From NCBI GenBank assembly GCA_022385755.1, contig MU278362.1, positions 16,251 to 80,250 on the forward strand: a DNA stretch of 64,000 bases, written 5' to 3'. Position numbers and translations under genes: made by a program. The notes below the pieces were generated by a model. The model ran no database searches and was not told the origin of the DNA. It saw only the letters and a program-made list of their open reading frames with translations. Positions 12,001 to 23,899 of this stretch are shown in pieces. Position 1 is the stretch's first letter. The number at the start of each line of letters is the position of its first letter. The DNA comes from Trametopsis cervina (Eukaryota > Basidiomycota > Agaricomycetes > Polyporales > Irpicaceae).

Positions 12001-13441
12001 TTCCATCATCCCACTCCCAGCCTAACACTATCTCCTCTTGGGCTTTGAGATCCCTCAGAGCAAACACTCCAAAGGTTAAAGTCTCTTCAGACGTCGAGCC
12101 CGGGGAGGACGATTTGGGTCTGTCGTTCTGAGCTTGGCGGCACAAGACAGGCCGGAGTACTGCGTTGGGTCTACAGCCGTTTCGAACGAATCGACTGCCA
12201 TTTCCAGCAAGCCTAGCATCGAGGGCGATGTCCAAAGGAGGTCCGATGAGATGTACGAACGGTTTGGGCATGCCTAGGTGTGCATATGAATTCAAAGGAT
12301 CGGAGAGATAGACAGTGGAAGGAATGATGGTCGACGTGTAGGGGACGATGAAAGCTTCGGAGGGAACTGGCTGGGTCGTACGTACAGTGTACGAAGGCGG
12401 CCGGACACGGAAATCCACATTCGAGGAGAATAATGACTGCGAATAGGCGGATTTAGGTAAGGGGTGGAGAGAAGTCTGAGGGGACCCAGGCAGTTCGTCA
12501 GGGGTGAGACAGACAGGAGCCGTCGCGAGAGGAACGCCCTTCAGAGAGGAGAGGAGTTCGTCATCGCCGTCGAGGGCGGTAAGGCCTCTCCAGTGCTGCG
12601 CCAATCGCTTGAGGCGGTCCCTTGTCTGTTGATGGGGGATAAAGTCTTTGTCTGTATGGACATAGCTATTCGTGGCCGGCTCGTCGATGTCGACATGCTC
12701 GTCTTCACCCGCCCCTGCCCCAGCTTGTGGATTATGGGGGTGCTGTGGGTGGTGAGTTTGCGACTGTGAAAGGGTTTGCGTACCCGCGCCCGTCGACAGT
12801 CTCCTCCTTCTCTTCGGATTCCCGCCGTCGATGGCCGCTATACTGACTCTCCTCTTCCTCTCAATGCCTGGACTGGTAACCCGTCTCCTGCTCCCTCCAG
12901 ACCCTCCCTTCTCTGCCTCTGTCGTTGTTACGCTCGTTCCAACGTCAAGGTCCCGTTGCCTGGCTCTCTGGATCCGTGTGGCCTTCTCCTTGAGTTTCTC
13001 CAGTCCACCCCGGCTGTCGCACTTCCAGCACTTGAAGATCTCAGGGACATTTCCATGAGCGATGTCGAAACAGGCAGCATGCACCCAGGTCCCGCATTTG
13101 TCGCATGCGACTGAGAAGCCGTCGTCGTAAGTGAAGCCGCAAACGCAATCGATAGTTTCTGAGCTGGTGGTGGCCTCAACATCGTCAAATTCATCGTCAT
13201 TTAGAATGTTTGCCAGAGAGTGAGGCTGAGGCTGCGAGCTAGTTGACGAAGACGCAAAAGCTGAGGTTGAAAGTCCTCGTTTGAGGGGGATCATCGAGGT
13301 TGAAGTGGGGTGAGCGTTCGCTGTCGTCGTCTTGGTGAAGTCGATGTTGCCTGTTAAGCCCAATAGACCGAGTGCAGCTTCCTGTGCATCACTTCTCATC
13401 TCCCTCTCCGCTCCAAGGGAGGACACAGGCTTTATCAACAA
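9029..13441 (-). CDS. PHD/SET protein of the Set3 (MLL5-like) type
   Basis: A long coding block (about 11250-13441) is joined by two introns (near 11250-11320 and 10910-10950) to a C-terminal exon ending at 9029. A C4HC3 PHD finger lies at residues 99-141: CVCG, C113/C116, H121, C124 and CWKC, read directly. The SET domain lies around 355-500. Where active SET enzymes have an NHSC-type motif, this protein has RFVRNGCRPNA, and a conserved GWEWDD end follows. Set3/MLL5-type proteins lack this motif and are usually non-catalytic readers of H3K4 methylation in histone-deacetylase complexes. Cysteines after the SET domain (CACGSNATDC) are reminiscent of a post-SET. The C-terminal third is Pro/Ser-rich and ends in an Arg-rich RDRDRER stretch. 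A small in-frame intron near 11890-11940 is possible. Confidence 0.82.
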
Positions 13442-14555
13442 GAGGTATGGGGAAAGTCGAAGAAGAAGTTCATGATAATGTTCTGCTGAGGTTGCATTGG
13501 CTCATGTGACACATTGTGACCGCCGTTACTCTGGTCTTTCCCTCTTTCCTTCCAGTAACTCGCTAGAAATGAAAGTTCACGGTACACTTTCCCTAGCTAT
13601 CGACCTCATCGACTAGGCCTGTTTAAGGACAGCTAGATGCTGAATTTATATCTCACATTTTCAACGCTATCGTTCATGTTGACGGCAACGCAAAAATTTC
13701 CCTGAACTGCAGATGCTCATGTATTGAGCATACGGTACGTCCCTCCATTTCGCGCAGATCATGCTCTCTTCACCACCTATGCTCTGTTGTACCGTCTCTT
13801 GGATTATATCATTCCGAAGCACTAACAAATTAGAACACTCAAGGACCCTCCTGAGGCCAATGGGGAATGACTCTGGTTGTTGCTCCATCGCCGGCGCGCC
13901 GACCAGCATTGTAGAGAACACCGACTTCAACCACAGACCGACAGAATGGTACCCACAGGCAAGATGCTGTTCCCTACGAGATCGACCAGTGGTGGTGGAG
14001 AGCTCATCAAGATCGCTGGTACTGCGTCGGTATTATCGGCGCTGTCCCGGTATTATATTCTGTGTGCGACCAAGAGGCAACCGGACTGAGTATCCTATGT
14101 CTGATCGCTCCGTCTAGATGTCTGGCTGGTTTGAGCATACAAGACGTATCAACGAGACGAGAGGGAACTGAACTGCAGCACAGGCATCGTCAGGAATACA
14201 AATAAAATCACAATGACTCTACGTTATTGCAAGTATGTCCGTGGAAGAACCAAGTACAGCTCTTTCGAAAGCGTTTGTTCGAACGTCCTCCGCTTCTAAC
14301 ATGCGTTCCAGGTGACCTGGTCGCTTGGCGGAAGCTGTTGTACTCCATAGGGTCCACAAAAGCAGAGGCAAGCGTATCCTGCGGCATCAAGTTCACCTGC
14401 GGCATCAAGCTCACCTCGCGAATGAGTGAGCGGCGACGGAAAGCGGGAAATGCGGCTCCTGCGCAGCATATCCATGCTGACGACAGCCCGCTTCATACCC
14501 CGCACACAAACTTTCTTCCATCTCCACGATATCCTGTGCATCCCCGCGTCCTATC
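13442..14555. other. Intergenic region with a short tandem repeat
   Basis: No gene is supported. CTGCGGCATCAAG(T/C)TCAC is repeated in tandem around 14379-14415 (period about 18 bp). Confidence 0.45.
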
Positions 14556-15399
14556 CTATGGAAGTCCTGGAATGAACCGCCACGGGACGGCCCGTGCGTA
14601 CGCGTCCCACACGTCCCCGAACCGCGCACGCAGCACCGCGTCCTCCACCGCGCCCCGCCGCCACATCCCGACGCTCGTGTAAATCGCCGTCAGCGCCCAT
14701 ACTGCGCCCATCCATGCCCACACGCCCCACGTTACCACTTCAACTCCTACCCCACACCCTCCTGCGGATTGTATGTGTGTGAGCCCGCACGCGCGACCCC
14801 ATGATCCCGGCTCGAAGAGAAGGAACGCTATGCCGGCGAGGTGAAGGACGACGGCGGTGTAGCTCGGATGGCGCACAAAGGCGTACGGACCGCGTTGTAC
14901 GAGTGTGTGCGACGCGCGCACGGCGACCTCGTATGTGAACAGTTCGCCGAGCACGCGGTAGCACCACACGCGCAGCAAGCCGCCCGCGAGCGCGAGTAGC
15001 GCTCCGAGCGCAAAGAACGGCGAAATGTGTGTTAGGTAGGAGTCGAATGTTGGCGAGGGCCGAGGGCAGAGCGCTTGTGACGCGGATGGTGGGAAGGTTA
15101 TGAGGTCTGGGTACACGAGCGTCGCTGTGACGAGGACATCGCTCGCAAGCGAAACGCTGACGAATGTCTATATTCGTGTGTTCGTTCCCGTCAGCCACAA
15201 GACAGAAAAGTGATATAAGCGAAGGACGTACCCCGGTAATAACGCGTATCCACGGGATTGCGCTCTCAAAGCCCTGCGCGACTCCTGACGGCACCTTCTC
15301 CTCGGGCGCAGGCGGCGGACGTGGCGGCGTCGTGGCATAGTAGTGCGCGACGAGCGTTGCCGTCAGCACAGCGATCTTCAGCAGGGGCTCGTGCGACAT
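14556..15399 (-). CDS. Protein-S-isoprenylcysteine O-methyltransferase (ICMT/Ste14 family)
   Basis: Two exons are joined by a small intron near 15170-15230. The N-terminus MSHEPLLKIAVLTATLV is a membrane segment. Further hydrophobic segments follow (FFALGALLALAGGLLRVWCYR; YTAVVLHLAGIAFLLF). The signature is the C-terminal half: LGELFTYEVAV, then LVQRGPYAFVRHPSYTAVV and, near the end, EDAVLRARFGDVWDAYARAVPWRFIPGLP. The RHPSY and E..L...FG..Y..Y patterns bind S-adenosylmethionine and define the family. It should carboxyl-methylate prenylated CaaX proteins such as Ras/Rho and mating pheromones in the ER membrane. The length of about 260 residues is normal. Confidence 0.85.
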
Positions 15400-18300
15400 C
15401 TCGAGGTGGGCTACGTGAGCAGGCGGTCGAAGGGTTATATACCGCGACGACGGTGCGAGGTTCGAATGGGGCGCGACGCCGAGGCGAGTCCACCGGGCGC
15501 CCGAAGCGCGGAAGCATTGTCAGCTGGTGCCGGCGTGCGGGGTTCGCGGGACGAGACGAGTGGCCTTCCTTGTTCTCCGCGGGACGCGCGTGTATTATTT
15601 CAGTGCGCCGGAGAAAGAAGCACTGTGCGCTTGGAGATATCGCCTCACGCGCGCCTACGCTACATTTGGCGGCCTTCGTGGCGTCGTGGCACTCCGACGT
15701 CGGACGACACGAATCCGAGGACGCACCAGCTTTGATAACCGTCGACGAAGCCTTGCCACACGACGTCCTGAACAGAACAATTCCATCCTCGTTGCTCCAT
15801 GCATTTGTGCTGTTTATGCCAGACCGGCTCTAGCCAATAACAACGCGGCACATATCTCCACCACGCCGGCGCAAACTGCGTGCTCGAGATAGATACGCGC
15901 ATAATGCGTCGCCTGCGCCCACCTATTCCGTACTGCAATCTTCACGAGATTGAGGGCTAGTTAACGCGTCAATGCCATCGTGCGGCATCTTGGCCGCTGT
16001 GGTGCCCTCGGAGCCGAGGCTGGGCCAACCCGGCGACCTTACGTCTCTGTGCCCAGAATCGAAGCTGCGAACAGACATTAGAAGGATGGAAGGCATGACG
16101 TACTGAGCATATTTCTCATGTCTCCGTATGCAAAATTGTGTGCACAACTCGCCGTCTGAGTTTAAGCGAACATCGTCAGAAATCTGTTGCATGATCATGT
16201 TTACCTATATGAATGAGCCACACTTCGGGCGAGCGAGGCTGCGCGTGACAACCGACGACTACGCCTCGGCCTTGAAAAGGACGCACAAAGCACCGTGGTC
16301 ATCAAATGTACTTTCTCTTGTCGTTGGGTCGCGCATGGATTCGGGCGTGGGTTCTGCCAGTCCAGGAAGAGCTTGTTTCGATGGGGCACAAAGGACAGCA
16401 TCAACATGTGGGCTTCATGATGCGTACCTGGGCACCGACTCGACTGAAAATGAGCTCTGGTCCGGGTCCGAGGTATCGCGTATGTGCCGATGAGCCGTTT
16501 GAGTGGCTTACGGACCCATTCATGTACAGATATAAGTTCGCAAAGGGCTACAAATGTGCGCTCGAAATCTGTCGTCGTTACGAGGTACGGAGCTTGAGGA
16601 TATCGAAGAGCAGTGAGCGATAAATATGGAAACGGTGGTGTCGTGGCATGAGAGAATGAGAAGGAAGAGGATTGCGCAGAGATGTGAACCACGACTCCCG
16701 GGTTGGTCTGTGGGCGCAAGCGTCTCTGCCTGTGCAGGTCAGACAATAGCATATGATCGACTGGTCTCCAACACGCATAGACATTGACGACAGAAATACA
16801 CTAACGTACCGTCACGCTGCTGTTCGCAGTTTGTGGTGTGGCGTCATATCATATTTCTGCGGAGCAAGTCAACGTCGCGGACTGCGCGTCCTGCCAGGTT
16901 ATTACTGTACAACGCACCTCCGATTCGTAATCCGCGAAGGGCGGTACGAGACACTGGCAGATAGACGCTATTCCGGTCGCAGTTTTCGTACGGAAGGCTT
17001 TTTACATTACCTGCTGCGTTCATCTTTTGCTCTCGCCGCAATCTTCTGAGGGCGTTTATTTTGCAGCTTACCCTATTGAGTTGATGAACAAATCCTGCGG
17101 GAATGCAGTGGCCATCATAACGATTAAAATTCTGGTGATTCACATATTCACCTGTCAGTCCGGAAGGAAATGTCGCGAGTGACATGCGGAACGGTGGAAA
17201 TCTGAACTCACTGTTGGTAAAATCTACTCGCATGGGAGTATCAGTGACAGCCAGGTGTTGGGTGTCGCTCGTCGTCGCTTGATAGATAACATCTCATACA
17301 AGAAATGCACCCATCGACCTCGACCTGACCTCAGACAAATACGGAAGGTTTATACGCTGAGCTGAGCTGCGAAGGTCAATCCGTCCGGTTGGAAGGAGTC
17401 ACGGCAGACAGGACGTGTTGCATCTGTATGCAGGTACGAGAACAAACATACCATGCCCTCACAATCATAGCACAAAGGGGGATGTTTTGCCAAATCCGCC
17501 ATATCCATTTCCTTCGCGCCAATGCGGGTGACTATCTGTATCCTCGAATTTGGACATCCTGAAGCTCTATTCTCACGGGTAGACGGTAGAAGGGGATAGA
17601 AGAGAGGGAGATAATGATGGTATGGGTTGAATGGTTGTCTCTCCAAGTCTTCGAGTCGCAGGGGGGTCTCATTCAGCATTGTACAGGCAGAGGTACTTCC
17701 GAGTTGGTAGTCAGATGTGAATCCGGCACAAATCACCATCTGTTCACTCACCAAAACAGTCCTCCTTTGTGATGTAGCGCGACAACCGCAGCACTGTGAG
17801 CCTGGCGGAGAACGTCGTCGCTCCGGCGGAGGTCACCCACATACGCGGCATATCCAAGGAATGTAGAGACATGCGCTAACCAGTCCTTCCAGTCCATCAT
17901 TCCGATACTCCGCCAGTCAGACATCTAGAGCCTGCATACTCCGCTTCTTCAGTTGCAGTCACACACTTTCTAGGACGTGTGAGTGATGTCGCGCACCTTG
18001 GGAAGTGAGAGAACCAGATAAGCATTCGTTTGGTGGGATCGAAGCTGATAACGCGGGTTCTTTACCCAGTACAGTGATAGGGATGGACTACGAATCTTCT
18101 GTGATGCATTAACGGTGCTGCGAACCATGTTCACTTGTTGGAGCCCCTGATAGTTGATGAACAGGTCTGACTTGCGGATGTATGCGTCGAATCTGGATGG
18201 GGTGATAGCGAGCTGCGCGAAAGGCCGATCAGCATCTGTCAGAGGCGACCTCTTAATGGACTGTTCGTATACGACGAAGACGGAGAGCGCATTGTCGAAG

Positions 18301-18822
18301 TATGATTGCTCTTCAAGGTGCCTGTAAATCTCCTTTCCCGTAAAGGCTGGACACCCCCTAGGAAGAGATCATCGCGACGCCTGCTAATGCTGTGCGTTGC
18401 ACTACTCTGCACTTGAATTTCACCATTTTTTACCGCCACCTACTAAGTGAGTGAAGAGTTGCAAGACGATTCCGTGATTCTACTCACCGCACATGCTCAT
18501 AGTACGCTCATCCGCGAACCATCACAAAATCTCTTGGTGTGAAATTCGTGCGAATTTGACAGCGGAAATCATGGCGTGGATTGGCGCTCGTGTAATCCAA
18601 CCCTGCGCCACCATATCTGCCCACTATCTACGCTACATTATCGGCAGGAGGCTGTCCATCCGTCCGCGGAGAGGCTGTCTCGGATAACATGTTACATACA
18701 TCAGGATACATAAGATAATACAACAGCAACAGGAAAGCAACGTAACACAGCGCTTGGGCATCCAGATCCAGGTAAATATTCAGACATTAGTCGGAGTCCT
18801 GCAGCGACGGGAGACACGCCGT
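15400..18822. other. Long region without a supported gene
   Basis: Open frames of up to 183 codons exist (for example minus strand 16201-16752), but composition, lack of motifs and lack of joinable exons argue against them. The segment from about 18690 to 18822 is homologous (inverted) to 63220-63355 downstream of the second DUF6533 gene; homology ends abruptly near 18690. Confidence 0.4.
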
Positions 18823-20618
18823 CTAAAATCCTCTGCCCTCAGAGTATTGCTCCGCCTCATCAAGGTCCACATCGTCGAAAGTCGTGAGCTCGCCCCACTG
18901 CGTTCGACCGCTCGTCGTGCCGTGCGCCGTGCTAAGCCCAATCGCGTCGCCGGTGCCAGGAGGGACCTCGCCCGTGCGCGTGCGGAACTGCATCGACGTG
19001 AAGTTCTTCGTCTCTTCCATCTCTCCGCGCACGAAGTAGTACTTCTCGCGGACAGTGATAAGTAGCCGGTTTGCGAGTACTGACGAGATTGTGAACGCGA
19101 ACGACGTCGCGAACTCGTCTAGTGTCAGCTGTGTGCGTATAAGGGGGTGGTGTGTTAGTCATGCGACAATGGCAGGGTGAGGCCTGTGACGGGGGATGGC
19201 TGCACTCACGACGTTGACGAACCACATGATCATGTTGAGAGTGTACACGCAGAAAATTCTATCATAGTATCAGTATGACATCCTAGAGGAATGTTGGATG
19301 GTAGCGTTGAGCTCACATGACGAAATAGATCACAGAGTCTCGCAAAAGCGCGCCCATGAGTCCACCATGGAGGCCCGAGCGGTGATTTTGGAAGCCCCGG
19401 TATACGCTAAGACCGAGAAGAATACTCTCGATGATGAGGATGGACATGTAGTAGTACGTCACCCAGTGGCCGTGCGGCGGGTCTCCGTCAGCGCAGATGA
19501 AGACGCCGGGTGCGGGGTTATTTGTGCCTGCAAAAAAGGTATGAGCAATTTTGCGATTTGAGGACGTCGACATTGATTGCTGCAATGGGACGTTCGAGCT
19601 ATGAGGGACGTACCGATGAGATTCGGATTTTGCACGCCGAATAGGACGCCGAACACGATGGCTTCGAGGATGGCGAGGCACATACAGACGCAAAACATCA
19701 CCCTCGTACTGCCGTACATCGCGTATATCCGTAGCTCAAGAATTACTAGCCACGCGGCGAGGGTTAGTCGAGCCGCGTATGACTGGTGAGATCTGACCTC
19801 GGCACTTACTATGTGTTGTGACCACTTGTAAAGCGGCGCCGGTGTCTTGCCAGTGAAAGAATGACGTGCCTGATGGGAGGCCGGGCCGTCAGTAACAAGA
19901 TAATGAATGCGTACGATATGCGTTCGACTTACAGCTATGAATAAATTAGGCCGTGAGAACACACCGTGAGAGTCGTTACGGGAGACACTTACTCCTGTGA
20001 AAATTAGGCTATCAGTATGAGGTCAACGCAGAGAGTTGACAAAGGGCTTACGTGGAAAGAAGGATGCCCATTCAAAAATGCTGAGTGAGATATGAGCACA
20101 ATCGCGTTCGCAGAGATCATGGTTCTCGAAGGCTGCTCACCGTAGGCGTTGTATCTGAGCAGACGGTGAACTGTGATTAGTTCGACGAAGACCAACCGGT
20201 GCAGTGAGATCTCACATGTTAAATACTAGACTATAGTAGCGACTCTGGGGGCTTTGGTCAGGAAGTGTGCGCTACGGGCCATACCCATACGTAACTTACC
20301 CACAAAAAGAGACATTTTCCGAAGGTCCAACGCTTTTTCTAAAATCATACAAATGAGCGAGGGGCCTCAGAAATTGGCAACTACGCTTACCCAGAAGAGC
20401 TCATACTCGTTTCCGAGTTGGAGAACTATGAAGGTATGTCACGAGAAAAGATACGCTATAGCACACGTAGCACTCACAATATTCGTAAGTAATAAAGCAG
20501 GCCGTCGCGACTAAGTCACGAAAGCATTAGTAGAGCATCGGAAACAGCACATAGAGCACGTACGGTATGCATTGCGCTCTAGACGAGCTTGTGAGTACGC
20601 GGTAGCATCGACGTACAT
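18823..20618 (-). CDS. DUF6533-domain multi-pass membrane protein, copy 1
   Basis: Many small exons were reconstructed by comparison with the second copy at 61431-63220. The start MYVDATAYSQARLERNAY (20618) is followed across introns by LATACFITYEY, FIVLQLGNEYELFW, KKRWTFGKCLFLW, SRYYSLVFN(I)YNAY and AFLNGHPSFH. The W..W-F-K-LF...RY-S pattern is the DUF6533 signature of agaricomycete membrane proteins. Later exons give WQDTGAALQVVTTH, LVILELRIYAMYG, further membrane segments and a cytosolic C-terminus with VREKYYFV and SGRTQWGELTTFDDVDLDEAEQYSEGRGF. The function of the family is unknown; about seven membrane segments are likely. Stop at 18823. Its upstream flank is interrupted at about 20900 relative to the other copy. 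Confidence 0.78.
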
Positions 20619-20900
20619 CGTCTATCAGATGCCACTAAAGATGTGGACAGCGTTCTATAGCGCTCTCGAACGGAAACGGGAATCAATGGTAGCGGAGTAG
20701 GTGTGAATGGTCAACGAGAGGATCGCAAAACAAGGCTGGAAAGCGACATGCAGCGACCCCGGGCTCGTACTACCTGGAGGTCTCTGGCAGCGCAGAGGAG
20801 GAGCAATCTGAGGGATTGGAGGACGTGGCTGCCGGCGGGGGTTAATGTAATGAGTACTGCGAAAGTGGGATCATGATATGCAGAAGCTGCAGGTGATTGG

Positions 20901-23222
20901 GGTTACACGCATGACTTTCGTGTTGGGCCAAGGCCGCGGGCGTGTGCATTTGCGTTCATGACTGAATGGCTTCTGGTGGGCGGGGTTTCAACCTGTTCTG
21001 ACACTGGCGCCGGGGATGTCACATGCTGTACCGTCACATTGCCGTCACAGAATTGTCTTCGAACTTCTATTGCCTTATCTGGATGTTATTTCCCCGTACG
21101 TCTGATTCAGAACCCCGCGAAGGGCGGAAGGACGGATGTGTGATAGACGCCGTTCCACCTTCACCTTCGACGACGATGTCTCCTTGCATACCGCCCGTGC
21201 TGAGCAGATGGACGGCAAGATAGACGACCTGGGGATGCTTGGATGGACTTCATTAAATGACCAGGGCTGCGCACGCAAGGTCTCTTCTTTATTGCGTACA
21301 CCTTTCCCTCCTCCGTCAACCTAGCAGCGAGCAGGTCACCCAGGCATTGCCCTGCCAATCAATAATACGTCCTGAAGACAGCGAGCGACATGGCCGAATC
21401 GCCTTATGGTGTCACGTACCACCCTGGTAACACAGAACGAGCAGTCGTTGGTAACCTCCAAGACAGCAAGTATCTGGACTCACTCGGGGTGCGCTACATC
21501 CGCATCACCTGGTCGGACTACATCAACAACACACGCTACCGCGTCGTTCCCCGCAAGTATTTCTCCAAAATTTTGCGCTCCTCTCGCCCCGGGGTGTCTA
21601 TCACAAAGGCTTCGCTCGGCATCGTCTTTCTTGCGCTCGCCCCAGGGTTTGATGCCGTCGGTGAATACCACTACGTGCTCGACCTCACCTCCTTCCGTCT
21701 CGCGCCCTACGCGCCTGGGCACGCGAGCATTATGGGCTTCTTCCAGGAGAAGACTCCGACGCCAGAACACGGTCTGACCGTCCCGCTCTGCCCTCGTACG
21801 CTGCTCACGCGTGTTGTCGAACGAGCGCAGAAGGACGCAGGAGTCGCCTACCTTGTCGGGTTCGAGTCGGAGTTCATTCTTCTCAGCGCAACGACCCCCG
21901 CAATAGTGCCGGTCAACTGGGCCGACTGGTCGACCTCTGCCAAGATGCCCGTAGGCCATGTGGAGAGCACAGTCATGGAGGAGATCGCGGACGCACTCGA
22001 GGGCGCCGGAATCGAGCTGCAGATGTTCCACGCCGAAGCGGCGCCAGGTCAGGTTCGTCATCTTGTTTCATCGACTTAGGCCATCTTGTCGACTTCTGGC
22101 TGTAGTACGAGGTCGTTACGGGCCCGCTGCCGCCGGTCGAAGCAGCTGACGCGCTCATCCAAACGCGCGAGACGATCTACAACATCGCAAGCAAGCACGG
22201 CCTGCGCGCGACGTTCGCCCCGCGGTTGTACACTACGAGCAGTACGTCACCCATCGCCTTGTCTCGTCTCTGGACCTGCTCCTAACACCGCGCACTCACA
22301 GCGGGGAGCGGCATGCACACCAATATTTCCGTGCACGACACCTCACGCCCCGCGTCATTCGGCGGAGCCGACGCACACCGTGCACCGACGCTCTCTGCGA
22401 GCGCGCGTGCGTTCCTACAGGGCGTCCTCGCGCACGTTCCCGCCCTCTGCGCACTCACGCTCCCCACCGCCTTTTCGTACGCACGCGTCGGCGACGGCGT
22501 CTGGTCCGGCGGCACGTATGCTGCGTGGGGCACCGAGAACCGCGAGACCGCCGTGCGCGTCGCCGGGCCCCCCGGCGCGCAGCGCTTCGAGTGCCGCTTC
22601 GTCGACGCGACTGCGAACCCGCACCTCGTCCTCGCGGGCCTTTTGGGCGCCGGGACGAAGGCGCTTGTTGACGGTACGCCGCTGCAGTCTGGCGACTGCA
22701 CGAAGCCTGTCGCGCAGATGAATGAGGAGGAGAGGGTTGAGATGGGAGTACGGGACGCGGGGCGTGTGCCGTCTACGCTTGAGCAGGCGCGGAAGAACCT
22801 CGACGGCGACCGCGAGCTTCGGGACTTCCTTGGTGACGACTTCGTTTCTACGTACCTAAACGTTAACTCGGTGCGTCGTTCTTTGTGCCTTCGTGGTCAG
22901 GCACAGCCGAACTTATGTTCTTCTTACGATAGACTTTGGAGAAGCTCTTGGTTGCTGACACGGAGGAGGCGACGGTCACGAAGCTGGTGAACTTCTACTG
23001 AACGGCTATCACTGCCGCGCCTGGAATTCTTTTCGCTATTTCACGAGCGTAAAATGGATTGAGTAGTGTGGTAATCTATCGAATTCTTGACGCGAACCGT
23101 TCTGCTTTTTACTCACCGTGATGCCATGCCGCTCTGAATTGTGAATCTGCATGCGACGCGGCATCATGGGCTGAGAGAAGACATTCTTCATCCCGTAGCA
23201 AGTCATACTGCTCACATACAGC
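20901..23222. other. About 2.3-kb segment present only in the 18-23 kb copy of an inverted duplication
   Basis: The upstream flank of the DUF6533 gene matches that of its paralogue on both sides of this segment. Minus-strand sequence just below 20900 (CCAATCACCTGCAGCTTCTG) matches about 61224-61245, and minus-strand sequence above 23222 (GGTCGTACGTGACT) matches about 61204-61217. In the paralogue these two blocks are only a few bases apart. The segment contains the glutamine-synthetase-like gene. Target duplication or terminal repeats are not evident, so the mechanism (insertion here or deletion there) is open. Confidence 0.65.
21390..23001 (+). CDS. Glutamine-synthetase-family enzyme (FluG/GS-like)
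   Basis: Four exons: from MAESPYGVTYHPGN at 21390 to AAPGQ (22053); YEVVTGPLPPVEAADAL onward; a large third exon; and a last exon ending KLLVADTEEATVTKLVNFY with stop at 22999-23001. About 475 residues. Family marks are GFESEFIL (metal-binding Glu), EAAPGQYEVVTGP (second Glu-rich loop), GSGMHTNIS (substrate and metal site), and ENRETAVRVAGPP with FECRFVDATANPHL (Arg and Glu of the active site). All expected motifs are present, so ATP-dependent ligation of ammonia or an amine to a gamma-carboxylate is plausible. The sequence is of the FluG/gamma-glutamyl-amine synthetase type rather than the eukaryotic GSII nitrogen-assimilation enzyme. It is very GC-rich in the third exon compared with neighbours. 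Confidence 0.82.
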
Positions 23223-23899
23223 AGTCACGTACGACCACCCACCGGAACCAGCGACTACATCTATCATTCTAACGCCACGACGGCGGAGTAAAACGCACAC
23301 TGCAAGCTCGTGCGCAGTTTGGTCCTCACACACGCTGTCAACTGTGTGTGAGGAATAAGCAAAACGGGCGGTATGATGGGTCCGAAGAACTGATGGGAAA
23401 AGGGATTGGTGGGAGCTGCAACCAGGGTTCAGGAGAGCACCCACGGTGCAGAGTTAAAGCTACGGGTATATATACCGTCTCTAGCTATGCTCTGCGTACA
23501 TGTCTGAGTGATTCGAAGGAGCAGGTTGTACCTGAACTGCGGCATCAATAGCGGCAGGAGGCAAACCAAGCGCGGGACGTTGGCAGATGCAAGGACCTGA
23601 GCCAGGCTTGTCATTACAATGACTATCTAAGTTGACTATACATGTAGAATTATGTCTGTGACGATATATAGATATCATCCACGGACTTGCCGCCATTGGC
23701 CAATACCTGCATCTCCTCCCTATCCCGTATATTTGACGGTCACTGGGACGATCACTCCGCGCTGCAGCGATATGCCTCACAATCTGGAATAATCACATTC
23801 AGACATGATTCTATTCATACTGCGTACATGACTTTCGACAGTCAATCGTGAATCTCCTACGTAATTGCTTTCAAATACCCCTTGCCTCCGACACCCACA
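23002..23899. other. Intergenic, partly paralogous to 60.87-61.2 kb
   Basis: The minus-strand sequence of about 23223-23650 matches plus-strand 60872-61217 (for example GACAAGCCTG.CTC.GGTCCTTGCATCT). No intact gene is seen. Confidence 0.5.

Noticed and set aside
16201..16752. Minus-strand frame of 183 codons
   Set aside because: No motif, no hydrophobic or helical pattern and no neighbouring exons; composition looks random.
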